Origin: Coleophoma eucalyptorum
Lineage: Eukaryota; Ascomycota; Leotiomycetes; Helotiales; Dermateaceae
Assembly (NCBI GenBank): GCA_026120035.1
Contig: JALRME010000007.1
Coordinates: 806,001-870,000 of the forward strand
Length of the DNA stretch: 64,000 nt
Direction: 5' to 3'
Shown here: positions 41,804 to 53,908 of the stretch, one piece after another
Layout: each line of letters opens with the position of its first letter
How positions within the stretch are numbered: the stretch's first letter is position 1
The notes under the pieces: generated by a model
The model's input: only the letters and a program-made list of their open reading frames with translations
Told to the model about the DNA's origin: nothing
Databases searched by the model: none
Made by a program: the position numbers and the translations under genes

Positions 41804-43487
41804 TCATTCCTCAGAGTCATCACTCCATCTTGCGTAAATGTATTCTCTAAATCGCTTACCCCAGTAGTTGACAGGAAACCCGATCAGACCAATCGCAAAC
41901 GTCATCATTGCGAGTTCGACATATGTCCTTCCCAGACCCTGAGCCCGAATCCATGGCACAATGGCAGAGCTGAAAGAGAAGCTCAGTGCATACCCATTAG
42001 CCCCAACGATCACCAGAGCTGGGCCTGCCCATCGAGGAAATGCTTCGGTGACCCACAGGATGTTTGAGACGAAGAGTGAGATGGCGCTGAAGTAGTCAAT
42101 GCCAACGAAAAGGGTGATCCATCGCCAGTTCCAACGGCCTTCTGCCGCAAATCCGTAAAGTGCAAGACTAGTTGTCGCAGTTATGACTGGAAGGATAAAC
42201 GATGGTAAGTAGTGTTCAGGTTCGCGGACACCTCGGTTACGGGTGGCTAGAAATCGAATGACCTGGGTTGTCAAGATACCAGAGGCCGGGAAGGCTAGAA
42301 GGGCTCCAATGGCAGGACTAAGTTTTGCAAGGCCAATCTGCTTGAAGGTAAAGTTGTAGGGTGGAGCCAACAGTAGCTCGACGTATGTTTGACATGTAAC
42401 AACCATGCCTCCAAATACCAGAGCATTGAGGATCAGAACCCAAAGGATAAGTGGGTTCAAGGCGCATATCAAAATTTGTCGGAAGCTTGCTCTAACATCT
42501 TTCCAGCCACCAATTCTCGTGCGATTCCAGAAAATTATGTTCTTGATGAGAGAAGTCGCTTTCCAAATTTGCGGCTCATCTGGTATCGGTTTCCCTCCTG
42601 GTACTTCTTCCCATTTTGAGTACACTGTAACTTTTCCATTCTCTGCCTGTGACAAGATACGCCCATCAAAGGCCATAGGAGGGCGTGAGAAGTAACTCTC
42701 TGGAGCCCAGACCAACGCGAGGAGGATTGTAAGAGCGCTAGGAGCCGCCCATATCCAATAAAATGCGCGCCAACTTCCACCATATTCTATTATGTAGGGT
42801 GTCGCTGCTAGGCCGACATTGGATAGACTGTTGCACAAACACCAGAAGAGTGCTATGTACGTAGGACGTTGATGAATATACAGAACATCGATAATCATCA
42901 GTAGCATCTTCAGCTATTAGCCATGGCCAGAACGTCAGATAGAAACAACTTACGATGCTGGGGCTGATTGATGAAGCTATACCTTGGAGACATCGTGCAA
43001 GCAGATGAGTGTAGAAGTTCTGAGAAATAGCGGCCAGGATTGTGGAAAATGTGAGGAGGACGGTGCAGAAGAGGAAGACAGGTCTCCGACCTAGCACCAT
43101 TGACAAAGGCACCCAAATTAAGGCACCAACTCCCCAGGCAATACACGGAATGAAAGCCAAGACCTCCAAATGTAAGGGTTTCATGCTCTATATCTCAGTA
43201 TTAGATATCGAAAGTTGTAAGTTGCTAGTTGGTGTGAATACTTCAGGAGTATATTCATTCTCAAGAAATCCCAGCAGAAGAGCCGTTCCTTGCACTTGGA
43301 CCAATCCAATGATTGAGAATAGAGATATAGAGAAGAGAGCAAGGGATTTCTTGAACCAACTCCAGTTCAGAGGGTCACTGAGTGACCGTGAAGGAATCGG
43401 TAACTCCAGTGTACGCCCATCGGAGGTGATAAGGTAGACGCTGCCCTGTGTCGCCGTGTACTCGCTACGTGATTTGTCACGAGCCAT
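41804..43487 (-). CDS. MFS transporter, DHA1-like (three exons)
   Basis: The intact gene is complement(join(41804..42913, 42954..43187, 43242..43487)), 529 residues. Introns are 40 bp (42914-42953) and 54 bp (43188-43241); both fall between codons (YTPE|SMKPLHLE and SPSI|LKMLLMII). The cytosolic N terminus has SLSDPLNWSWFKKSLALFSI, the D-P-x-N-W motif that precedes helix 1 in this fungal DHA1 group. GALIWVPLSMVLGRRPVFLF follows as the G-x-x-x-D/N-R-x-G-R-R-like loop between helices 2 and 3. A large central cytosolic loop (about 215-265) separates the two six-helix halves. The C-terminal helices include IYLF-type segments and FPVNYWGKRFREY. Members export drugs, polyamines or metabolites or import peptides; the substrate is not evident. 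It faces the decarboxylase-like gene 1.1 kb away. Confidence 0.88.
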
Positions 43488-46400
43488 GTTGATCTACCGA
43501 CTCGTATACGTCAACAAGCGACGGAGCAAATAAAGGGACAAAAAAGGGATATCTTGCTCAAACCACGATGCCAGCTGTTGGGACTCATATTTCGAAAGCT
43601 TCAGATGTGATATCTATAAGAACTCTTTGGCTTGATGTTGCGGCATGGGAAAGACAATGTTCATACACGCGCCTCCCCGCCTTCCGCTATGACCAGAACC
43701 TTAAAATCTTAAAAGTTGGTGACACTTTTCTGTAACTCAAGCTGCTAAATAGAAAGTATAAGCTTGATATCAACCTATCAAGGCCACTTTCTTCAATCAA
43801 AGAATGGCCCATAATATTTAGAGCTATTTAGCTGAAAAACATGCGGGGGTATCGTAGAAAGACGGTTGAAAAAGGGAACGTTGTTTCGATGAAAATGGAC
43901 CTGGGAAAGTCTCTCGTTGCACAGACAAGTTAAGCGACAGCTGAAACTCGCTACCTACAGAGACAATCCTCGTATAATGATTTATCGCCATGGCAAGGAG
44001 GCACCACATACTTTTAGCTTTTCTCAACGGTGCTTTTTGACTTTCAATTGCTCACACCTTCGAATCATACAATAGTAATGACCATTGCTGGTTTCGAATG
44101 GATTCCGAAGAACATTTATATCGGGAGCAAATCCTCCTCAGTCCAAACGTGCCTGATTGGCTTGAGCGTCTCTGCCATGGAAAATGGTACATACCGCATG
44201 ACCATGGCAAAGTATAGCCCCATGTGTAGTTTCTTATCAGTGGCCATGATGAAATAGAGTTCCCGAAAAGTTTTGCTGTCCCACTACTAGTCAAAGTTTA
44301 CGTTGCACCTACCACTTGTGCGATCAACCGCCGAATTATGATATATCGAGCACGTCCTATCGCATGGCTTTCAACGAATTTTTGACCTTAGATGCCTTTC
44401 CTCTACCTTTAAATGACATCAGGCTTCAGTTAGTCATTCTTCGCCAACAATATAAATTGTTCATTCATTGCTTGTATTCTACCTTTCCAGACATGCCCGT
44501 TATGTTAGCTGTTTTGAAATTGACTTTCGGTACTTCTTTGTCCCTGCTGACCTATATGCCACATAATAGAGTTCCCGAGTCGCAGCATTGGATACGCTGA
44601 GTCCGACGTGCTTTCGTGGTTGTTGCATGCTTATCTCAAAAAATAAACACTTTGCCGGACCATACCTTATGTAGGTGAGCGATAGAACATCAAGTACCAC
44701 CGTTCTAACTTGATTGATCTTTTCTTTCTTCTCTTTCATGGCCTCCAGATTTGTCTTTTACTGTTACCCGGGAGACTCATAACGAACGACAAGATTAATA
44801 ACTTCGCTAATAATATATTAACGTCAATTTCTTAGAATAGCTTTCCCCAATGTTGGTGGTACTTAGTGACGTAGTATAGTAGGAAATCACCATAGTGTAT
44901 GACAGATGTAACACCCTAAATTAGTCTTTCCCTCGGTTAGATAATCGAGACGCGAACTGAGGAGAGTTGCTAGTGTTTTCGGTGACCAGTACGAGATCAG
45001 ATAACATAGCATGCAGAACTGACAGAATAAGTCCTTCAGGGGTTTCCAATGCCCTTGTCTGAGTTTAAGGTCATTTGAAGCACCCAAATCATACTCTTGG
45101 CACCCCATGAAACATGTGCTAGTAATCACTCTATCCTCCACAAGTAGTACGGACGGACCATTGGTAAAGGATACCATTCAGCATTTAAGTTTTTTTCAAA
45201 AATATAGAGGGCTAGTTCATCTCTTTATTGGTTTCAGTGCGTTTCTCTCAGCCGGCTGTTGTTGCCTCTTGATGATATGTTTCTCAGGTGCCGTTCAGAC
45301 CTATCAAGGTGCGGATCCCGCGGAACCCTTCTTGACTGTGGAAGAGGGAGATCCGAAGTCAACACATTTGCCATCGGTCTATCTATCTAAATTCCTGTAA
45401 CGTACCTAGTCTCAGTCATCATAAGCAATGTGACATAGTTTGAAGGCCATGTATTCCTGTTTTTCTTAGGTAGATGGGATGTGAGGCTTTGTACGAGGTT
45501 GTGACGGAAGCTGATCCGGTTGTCATGATTTCTTCGTTTGGTTTGGACGCAAAACAAAGTAGTCTGACCACTTTCTCCGGCATAAACGCCTTTGTATGAA
45601 AGTTAGCTGGGCAGGAGTTGGTGCGACCCATTCAATGTCATTTCAACACCGCTGATCAATTCATCTATCGAGCACCATCTGTCCCAAATGCTTTAAATCA
45701 TATGCTTCTGGGGCGGGAGATCTATGCTACCCATCACGGAGAGCGGATCAATAGATATTAAGCATAATCATGATGTAATCAAGATATTCCCTTGCAAACA
45801 TACAATTTCTCAATTTCTAATGCTAATAGAAGCGCCACTGTCTAAAATTGGAATTTAGCATTCTCATAAGATAACATTCTCCTTCAGATTGAGTTTCGCT
45901 CGTATTTGAGGGTCATGGCTCCAACAGTCGTACTACTCCTCCGCAATGCTGCACTTGGAATTGTATTTTAAAGATCAATGCGAAGAATGAAGGGATTTCC
46001 TGTAGTCCTAACAAGAAGTTACCTCCTAATTGAACTTAATTTACGAGTTCTTAGGCATGAATGTAGTCGCCGATATCATCTCGATACTACCTTCTGTTTC
46101 CTGCAGTGCAACACATTCTATAAAGTTTATATGTGTGTCCATGCACCTATAACTGTGGCACCTAGCCTGTTGGTCCCTCAGCCACGCAAAGTTAAGGATC
46201 TCTTTGACTCTTCCAAGCTTTAATGACCTAACAGTTACAGCTTTCATTTCACAAGTTACAAGCACGGCTTATACCATCAAACGTAGAGAGTGTAAAGCTT
46301 TGATTACTATTGCAGACGGTGATTAAATCACCCGAATCATATGGGCCTTCACGAACATCAAAGCCCTTCAGTTCCACACTATTGTCTTAGTCGTTCAAAT

Positions 46401-46806
46401 TAGCAGAGAATTATACCTCTTAGATCCTCTGAGATTGAGAATTAACATGAGATACACTGTCCTTAGACTTGTTGAAATTAATATATATGTCAATTTGACA
46501 ACAAGATCTTGAAATGCTAAGGCAAAGATCTCTAGTAACTACATCTTATAGTATATAAGAATTTAATTAAGAAATTCCTCGCGGAGAGACTCAAAGTTAT
46601 ACACAAGACTTCCGATCCCCTACAAACTTTTTCAAATAGTCGATGGAATTGTGCAGGATAATTTCACGACTCTGATATGTATTGCTTTCCTCAAGACAAC
46701 CCTTGGCTCTTTTAAATGGAACATCAACTAGAGGCTAATTCTCTCCCAGTACATCATTTAGAGAACTCAGAATTATGCAGACAATGTCTGGAACTCGATT
46801 TTCTTT
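43488..46806. other. Long gene-poor interval
   Basis: About 3.3 kb without a supported gene. Short coding-looking plus-strand pieces occur at 44098-44215 (EEHLYREQILLSPNVPDWLE, then RLCHGKWYIPHDHG before a stop) and 45105-45400 (a hydrophobic stretch), and may be relics of unidentified genes. AT-rich throughout, with many stops. It marks the right end of the accessory region. Confidence 0.35.
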
Positions 46807-47892
46807 TCAAGCACCCAAAACATCAGCCAGAGATCCAAGTCCACAATCTTCACCCCCAGACGTTCCATCAAGAAACATATCATTCTCCTTTTTAACAAGC
46901 AGCATATCTTCATCTAGATCTTCTGTTGTGCGGTGGATATAGATTGTCTGCATACCACTGCATGCATCAAAATTCAAGAAAATATCAGCGAAAAGATTCA
47001 TTTATGCATGTTTGTTTATTCAAGAGGACGAAATAAAGGACTCACACTTTCTTAGCAGCTCTAAGGTCATAAGCATGTGCAGCAACCATGATACACTCTT
47101 CCGGTTGTAGTTGTAGCAGCTCTATAGTTTTGAGGTAGATGTTAGGATCTGGCTGTTTATGCATCAGAGTCAGGATTCAAAATAATCAGAGGAACCGAGG
47201 GAATACTTTAGTCAACCCCAATAGCTGTGAAGAGAACAGTGTATGAAAAGGCAAGCCGGAAGACTTTGCAATATCGCATTGAAGCCGAGTCGTTCCATTC
47301 GCGAGGACAACACTGCAGATCCATTTATGTCAACAAACCCAATATTTCAAAACACAGAAGGAATCAATAGAACTTGGTTCAAGGGAGAAAGAATTGGAGA
47401 GTTGAAAAAGTAAGAGCACAACTAACACGAAATACTTCTTCCTCAATCTCTCAAGACACCGCACAGCATCCGGCCAAGCTAAGATTTTCAATCAGCTTCA
47501 ACGCTCACGTACGTCCCAGAAGCCCTTTTTTCTCAAGCACATGAAATATATGGCATACCATTTTGCACATGCCAGCCCTCCACACACCTCTTCTTTTCCA
47601 CCTCTCCCCAATCCCATCCCCTCTCCTGGAGCAAGCCGTCCAAGACCCGCGCATGCGTGACATCGATATCCTCGCCTCCGGCGCCTCTCTCAAAGCGGGC
47701 ATGGATCTCTCTAAAGAACCCAGCGCGCCAATCGGCTGCGAGAGAAAGTGCATCGCGAGGGGAAAGAGCCGGGGAGGGACGGGAGGTGAGCTGGGGGATG
47801 AGGGAAGACTGCCAGTTTGTGCATGTGCCCATTAGGTCGAATATCAGGGCTTTTACCTTTGGGGCATGGTGGGGGAGGTGGGGGTTTGACAT
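46807..47892 (-). CDS. HAD-superfamily hydrolase (five exons)
   Basis: The intact gene is complement(join(46807..46957, 47046..47152, 47207..47312, 47427..47478, 47559..47892)), 249 residues; the second exon is only 52 bp. All four introns keep frame with GT-AG ends (for example LLGLTK|PDPNIYLKT and AAKK-V-GMQTIYIH). The start is the ATG of MSNPHLPHH; an upstream in-frame Met at 48021 is possible. Motif 1 is KALIFDLMGTCTNW with nucleophile Asp19, in the haloacid-dehalogenase-type form (D-x-x-G-T). Motif 2 is VVVLANGTTRLQ (the Asn stands where Thr/Ser is usual, as in dehalogenase-type enzymes), and the motif 3/4 block is TKPDPNIYLKT with MVAAHAYDLRAAKKVGM. This places it among 2-haloacid dehalogenase-like fungal hydrolases. 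The C-terminal 45 residues are acidic. The kinase-like gene lies 470 bp away in the same orientation. Confidence 0.87.
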
Positions 47893-48364
47893 TTCGGGCT
47901 GGAGGGGGTGCTTGATCAGTAAAGCGGACAGACAAGAAAGTTGGATGTGTCGGCGAGCAGTTTTATTATCATGGTTGAATGCCTGTTTGCGGAAGTAAAC
48001 CACCATAAGTGGAGGAGACAAAAGTGGCGTGCATGCTTAGAATTGACCATTGAGGGTTGCAGGCAATCGTTACGGAGGCTTCACTACATCATCGTTTACT
48101 AGCTCAAATCGTGATAGGGATTAACATGTATGAGCTGCCCATCTGTACTGTCTGGATGGAGTCTTTGAAAAATAAATTATTGGTGTATTAGTGGCTCTAT
48201 ATAGAGTTTTCAATTGAAAGCAGTATGGAAAATCATCGATGCCATACACAACTCAACTCAACACAAGTCAAGACCAATGAAAAATATCTCAAACATCAGA
48301 AAAGATAATCAAGACGTAATTAAAACTATATCAATCCCCCCGAACGGCTTCTTTAAACCTTCCC
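47893..48364. other. Spacer between HAD hydrolase and kinase-like gene
   Basis: HAD gene promoter and kinase-like gene 3' flank. The left part is G-rich on the plus strand (47765-47900). No other gene. Confidence 0.4.
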
Positions 48365-50762
48365 TCATGGTCCACCAGGTTCTGGGTAAATAGTGACTCT
48401 AATCATATTCCCATTGAGCACCAAATCAGCAACACTCATGTTGTTCGTGATGAGCTGGCCATTATTTGTGTATTTCTGTAGATGTGGTTGGATTTGACAG
48501 CCTTGATTGCTATATAGTAGCGTCTTCACATTTTGGACTAGCATATTCGCAGGAACTCTTCGCAGGTAGTATATCCGCTGTGGCTGAGGTGTCACTTGAA
48601 ACCTGCCAGCAGGTTGATCGGCGAGAAAGGCAATCTGTCTGATCAAGCGGACAGGAGGTGTTTGTGGTGCTTGGGCTTGAGCTGATCCTGGAATGGGAGC
48701 TGCTGGAGGGTGTCCCACATTCGCATTTGGGTGATGGGTTGGAAAGTGTTGCTTCAATATCTGAGCCATGCGTTGAGCCTCAGCAACCATATCTCTGGGT
48801 TGGTTTGCAAGAGGTGGTCCTAACAATGCATTTGGGTTGGCAGCAGGTCCCACCGCAGCTGCTTGACCCCCGGGCTGATAATTGAAGGCATTAGGAGGGG
48901 GTATCCAAGGTTCAGCCCCTTGATTTTCGGGTTGATAATTGAAAAGATTTAGATACTGGTTTCCTGAAGGTAAGTTGAGTGAAGAAATTGGGTCAGCACC
49001 CACTGCCGCAGAGAAATATTGAGCGACGTCTGGTGCGGCCACCTCAGCCAAGAAGCTCACAACTGGGGTCCTCAAGCCAACTGCTCTGTCATTTTTGTGT
49101 GGGAGTTCGAGGGGTTCTTCTTCTACGAACTGTCGAGCTTGAACTTTGCCTTCAAAGATAACCTTCTGGAGCTCTTCGTATGAATTGACTGGAATGGCGT
49201 GCTGCTCGGCATTTGGATCTGGGAAGTCTTCGTCTAATAGGCCATGGCTTGCACTGGCTGGAATTGGAATACTTCCTGCGAAAAGGAGTAATTTGTCTTG
49301 TTGATACTGTTCCAAGGCTTGTTTTGTCTGATAGAACAGGGCGTTTGGACCTATTCTGGAGCTTTGCTCAACCAGAAGACACTCGGCAATTGTTGCTCTA
49401 AGTGCTTGGCTGTAGTAAGATTGCGGTACATTTTTCTTCTCTGCAAGGTCTCTATCTTCATCATCCCCGACAATCCATCCTCCTGCTGAAAGTATATTTG
49501 AGGCATCCCAACGGTAGAGACACATAAAATCATTTATCCAGTCTGGTGCGCATTTCCACTTCATCAAACACCACATAATGAGGCCGATCTGCCAGATGTT
49601 TGACGCGGTACCATAATGGTGACTACCATTCGGTGTATAGTCCAAATTTCGAAAGAATTTTGGGTCAAGTGTGGCAATGCCGACATGCTATTCATAGTGT
49701 CAGAAAATTGGTTCGAAAGTCACTGAGAGCACTACTGACCTCGCGCAACCATGGTCTTTTGAATGCTGGCCGATTGAGGTTTGATCTTGATTCTCCTTTA
49801 CCTTGCTCCTTTGTGTCATAAGTCAGCATTTTCTGGGATTTCTTTTGGTATACTTACTGGTAGAGCCCACGGGAAAGTTCCGGCCCAGTTGTATGCCTGA
49901 TTATAAGCACGGTCTTGTTCCACGGGGACCTCTATAGAAGAACCAAAGTCCGCAATCTATAGTGAGTTAGTCGGAGTACCAGACAAGAGACTTTAAGTGT
50001 ATACTTTAAATGGTGGTTTCTTCTCATGTTCTGCATCAATAAGGGAATCGCCAATCAAGACTGAGTGGACTCATGAGTATAACGAGTAAAGCTACGAGGA
50101 CATAACCCAGACTAACCATTCTCCAATCTGTCTAAATTTTAGTATTGAGCAACCTTGAACTTGCAAGAACTTACTTCAGATCAAAATGACAGATCTCTCC
50201 ATGACCCCAACGTGATGCACTGGGATCCTCACTGCCATGGTGTATAGCTAAAACAGCTCGTGCTAAACAATGGAATATCTCCCACATAGTATTTTCATCA
50301 ATGGACTTGCGACTTGCAAAAATCAGCTGTTGATCCAGTGTCATTCAGATCATCTTACCCCCCCTGATATTTTGCAACGTTCTGACGATGGTTGAACCAG
50401 TCCAACAAAGTGCCACCGGGGCAAAATTCTAATTTCATTCTATGGACTGGTCCCCCGTCGAAAGTCTTACTTGGGTCGCCAGACCCTACACCAGCTTCCA
50501 TTTCTCCAATCATATGTGGTATATGAACCGAATTGGTATGCCTAAGCATAGCAAGAATCTTTGCCTCCCACTTCAGTCCTGGACGGGTCAAAGAATAAGA
50601 TGCCTGTTTCACGGCGATTCGATGTTTGTCGACTTTATGTTCCCAAAGCCCCACGATCCCCTGGCCGCCTCGACCCAGAACACGAAGAGGCCTCCAATTG
50701 GGAGATAAATAGTTGATATCGGTGAGTCCACTCAACCATTGGGCTTCCTGTTGCAAGGCCAT
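48365..50762 (-). CDS. Protein kinase-like protein (seven exons, micro-exon)
   Basis: The intact gene is complement(join(48365..49687, 49740..49808, 49858..49956, 50005..50060, 50117..50127, 50175..50312, 50359..50762)), 699 residues. Exon 3 is 11 nt and encodes the LEN of the catalytic loop; only with it does the frame close. Kinase elements in order: glycine-rich loop LGRGGQGIVG (29-38), Lys52 in IAVKQ, Glu66 in KWEAKIL, HFDLKLENVLIGD (177-189, catalytic Asp179, Lys181, Asn184; HFD replaces HRD) and IADFG (204-208). A hydrophobic helix with SNIWQIGLIMWCLMKWKC follows in the C lobe. The last 230 residues are Pro/Gln/Ala-rich (ANVGHPPAAPIPGSAQAQAP) and end in a small beta-rich segment (NMSVADLVLNGNMIRVTIYP). 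This resembles the many lineage-expanded fungal kinases of unknown target. All key residues for phosphotransfer are present. Confidence 0.85.
50117..50127 (-). other. 11-nt micro-exon of the kinase-like gene
   Basis: On the minus strand ATTGGAGAATG lies between an ACAG acceptor and a GTTAGT donor, with introns of 47 bp (50128-50174) and 56 bp (50061-50116). It supplies Leu-Glu-Asn and the first base of a Val codon, converting HFDLK|...|LIGDS into HFDLKLENVLIGD. No other combination of nearby splice sites restores both frame and motif. Confidence 0.75.
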
Positions 50763-52920
50763 TTTGAATTTGGCTCCACGAGTATTTGTTCTTGTAAAAA
50801 TGGTGAAAGTGTAAGGGAAATAACCAAATAAAACCTACTGCATCATACCTTATACAAATTCAATAAAGGAAATAGCAATCAGGATGGCCTTTGTCCCTTT
50901 GTCATATTTCCGATTCAAGAATTTTCTTCGAAGTTTGTCCCTATGGATTCTTTGCCTATTGAAGCAGAAGATGGTGATGTCCGAATGCGAACATTTCTTT
51001 GTCCTGAGTGCTCAAATCACTTGAAACGAGACTGCCACCACTAGGCGACAAGGAAACAGTTGTCTGAACCTCTTTCAAACGTCGTTTCCAGTCATTCTCG
51101 ATACACTGAACGAGAGACTGGCAACATCAATAGCGACTTGCAATGAAGCTATCAGCTAGTGCATTTTGTCGCATCTTTAGCAGCATTATTTTGTCACATG
51201 GCGCGGAACGCAGGATGCCAAGGTTGGCGGTTATCTCGGGATCACCCCCCATCCCCAGATCCGCCGCCATTATTGACTTGCGGAGGTGAACAATTGACAA
51301 GCTCACCCATGAGTCGTGCAAAGTCGGTGACATCAGCGGTCAAAGACAGTATCAGAAGGGGTTGGGAAGGAAGGAGTTCTTGATTCCTTCAATTCTTCAG
51401 ACATCAGCGTTAATGCTAACCCCAATTGCTGTAGGAAGCTATCATCACGACTTCTCATCCATTGTGCTTATCGCAAGTCTCACATCCGCACCCCACCAGC
51501 CATCGGCATCAACCAGTGCACCCCACCTTGGGTCGAAGCACAACATCCCGAGCCTAACCGACGCGACCCTTATCGGGGCGATCTATCGTCTTGCATGTTC
51601 GTCCCCTCTCCTCAAAAGCCCCTGCAGCAGTGCAAACGGGATGAGGAACGGCGGTGCATCTTCGTCCTGGAGAAAGACTAAGCCAGCTTGTGTAAGACTA
51701 CCACGACAATGATAGAACTGCTGACCCCCCAGGAAGCATGATTGCCGTGGGGGGTTCATCAACTGATTCTGCTGGAAAGTAGTAGCCGCTGAAACAGATC
51801 ACGGTATCAGTCGACCGGTGTCTGGGAGCACCCCCTCTATCTGAAGTCGGTCGAAGGAGGGGCTGATCTTATCGCAACGGGTGATCCACTTGACGGGGTG
51901 TTCGGTGTACAGTAAGATGGCGCGCACACTGGACAATGGTTCCAGCTTTCCAAGGTCAGGTGGACACGCCCGGGCAAGACACAAGGCAAGAGCAGGAATG
52001 GGACGGGAGCTGTCACTCCATCAATTGAGGCTTTTTCACTCGTCAATCGCGTTTATGACGGTACGGATTTGACTTTGGGCGAGGGTGGGACACGTGTACA
52101 GGGAAGTGTTTTGGAGGCAAATTGAAATATCGCATTGCGGGTGCTGCAGCGATGCGGTGAAGCATGCGGTCAAGTAGCTCGTGCGTGTAGATGGGACCCT
52201 TCTCACCCTTCTCACCTTCTTCTCCGTCTCTTCTTTTTCCAGATGGACCGGAGCAATCTGCACGTAACCGCATTCGGCATAATCGAATGGCTCGCATGTG
52301 AAGTTTCGATAATAAGGCAGAGGCAAGGTGGTGTGGCTGAGCAATCACCCCAGCGAGGTCGATTTGTGATCTCACTCTCGGAGATGGGCCAATGCATGAC
52401 GAAGGAATCTGCTGCCTTGGGTCTTTTTGCCTCTCGCCGCGACACCGTGCTACGCTGACCGAGGCCAGTTGGTGTCGCAAGAGCGGCGGTAGGTGTGAGA
52501 AGGCTTCCCAGGCGGCGATGATGGGGGATGTTTCGCGTTCTGTATATGAACCCAAAGGTGGATGCACGAATTGAGGCAACGAAGAAGTAGGCAGGAGGTA
52601 CCGTACAGTTAGTCGTAGTGGGACGCTTTGTACAGTAGTACGAACTCTTGTGAAAGACAGCACCGAGAAACGGACGCCGCTAGGCCGCAAGGAGTATAGC
52701 CCCGCTCCTCGCTGCTGCCCAACCCAAGTTTGTTGTGTCCCTTTTTCTCTTGACACCAATACCTTATGACTCAAAGGCTCAATCCTCATCCATCCCCCAG
52801 TTCGCACTCGCTCCTCTTTGGCCTGGACCTTGCTTCACCTCGACTATCTTGTCTTACGCAATCCGCCCATTGGTCAATGGCGCCTGGCACGATGCGGTTC
52901 CTCCAGTCAACTCCCTGGTT
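50763..52920. other. Intergenic, no gene recognised
   Basis: About 2.1 kb. Several overlapping reading frames on both strands (for example 52043-52807 minus, 254 codons) arise because this part is GC-rich; their predicted proteins are Arg/Ser/Pro-rich and have no motifs. It probably holds the promoter of the kinase-like gene and the start of the regulatory region of the SWIRM gene. Confidence 0.45.
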
Positions 52921-53000
52921 GGGTGAGTGTGCGAGGGTGCGAGGGTGAGTGTGAGAGAGAGAGAGCGCGCGAGAGGGCGTGGGTGCGTGTGAGTGTGTGT
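52921..53000 (+). repeat. GT/GA-rich low-complexity tract
   Basis: An 80-bp stretch of GTGAGTGTGCGAGGGTGCGA type, then (GA)n and GCGCGCGAGAG, then (GT)n. It lies about 900 bp upstream of the SWIRM gene start. Confidence 0.8.
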
Positions 53001-53908
53001 GCCCAGCCAGCGACCGACAGCATTTGCCTACCATTCGCAACCAGAAGCAACCCAAAACACGCGAGAGGCCTTGACCTTTCCTTTTGCCTGCTTGTCCCCT
53101 CGCTCCCCCTCTCTGCTGCGCACGCAAACTCATCATTCAGCTAAGCGCCGCCTCCGCATCGATATTGTGTTGGCCCGTTTGTCAGAGACCTGTCCTTGTC
53201 CTGCCCTGCCAAACGCTCCGTAGGAGACTACCGAAGAGGGGCACCACAGGAGGCAAAGGCGAAAAGGCAGAGGCTCCAGTCATCTATCTCCGCTCTACCT
53301 AATGAGTATTTTCCTTCTGGAACCTGAGACCACCGAGACCGTCCGTCACCGTCATCTGCGGCATGACTCCACGTCTACCTATGCCGCTCAGAGGTGGGTG
53401 TTGGCTAACAGGCTGCCACATGGTACTGACCGACTGACTGAATTGAATTGACTCCTGTCTGCGAATCTGACTGATTCCTTCTCATTCTCTTTGCTCCCCA
53501 AACCTCCCTCTTTCTATTTATTCTTGTCACCTCTCAGACTCTACGCTGCTCTACTTTCGTCTTCGCTTTCTTTTTCCCTTCACCCAATCCATTGCATTCC
53601 GTTCAGCTACCGCCACCAATCACCCAATCATCACCTGAGGATCCTTTCTCGCATTGACTGAGGAATTCGCAAATCAAGACAAAGAACAATATCCGTCTCA
53701 CGACTCAGCTGACAAACTGCTACTTAAAGCTGACTCCTCCGACACACGAGCATTACTGTCATCACCATCATCATTGTTACCTGGGTATTCGCGGGCTCCG
53801 AAGCATAATCAATTTCGAGCACGAACGCGGACTTAAGCACAAGGGATACTCCATCCTCCGATCTTGCCACAACCTTAAAGGCTTCTAGGCGCAACGCGCG
53901 CAAACGAC
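53001..53908 (+). promoter_or_regulatory. Promoter and probable long leader of the SWIRM gene
   Basis: About 0.9 kb without a plausible gene before the ATG at 53909. It is pyrimidine-rich (53460-53610, with CTTTCTTTTTCCCTTCACCC and similar), as is typical of constitutive fungal promoters and their transcription start regions. No TATA box near the ATG. Upstream ATGs in short frames (for example at 53654) would precede the main start if transcription begins at the pyrimidine tract, so upstream-ORF control is possible (inference). Confidence 0.4.

Noticed and set aside
52043..52807. A 254-codon minus-strand frame that could be a gene
   Set aside because: It overlaps several equally long frames on both strands in GC-rich DNA, its protein is Arg/Ser/Pro-rich without motifs, and it lies in the upstream region of flanking genes.
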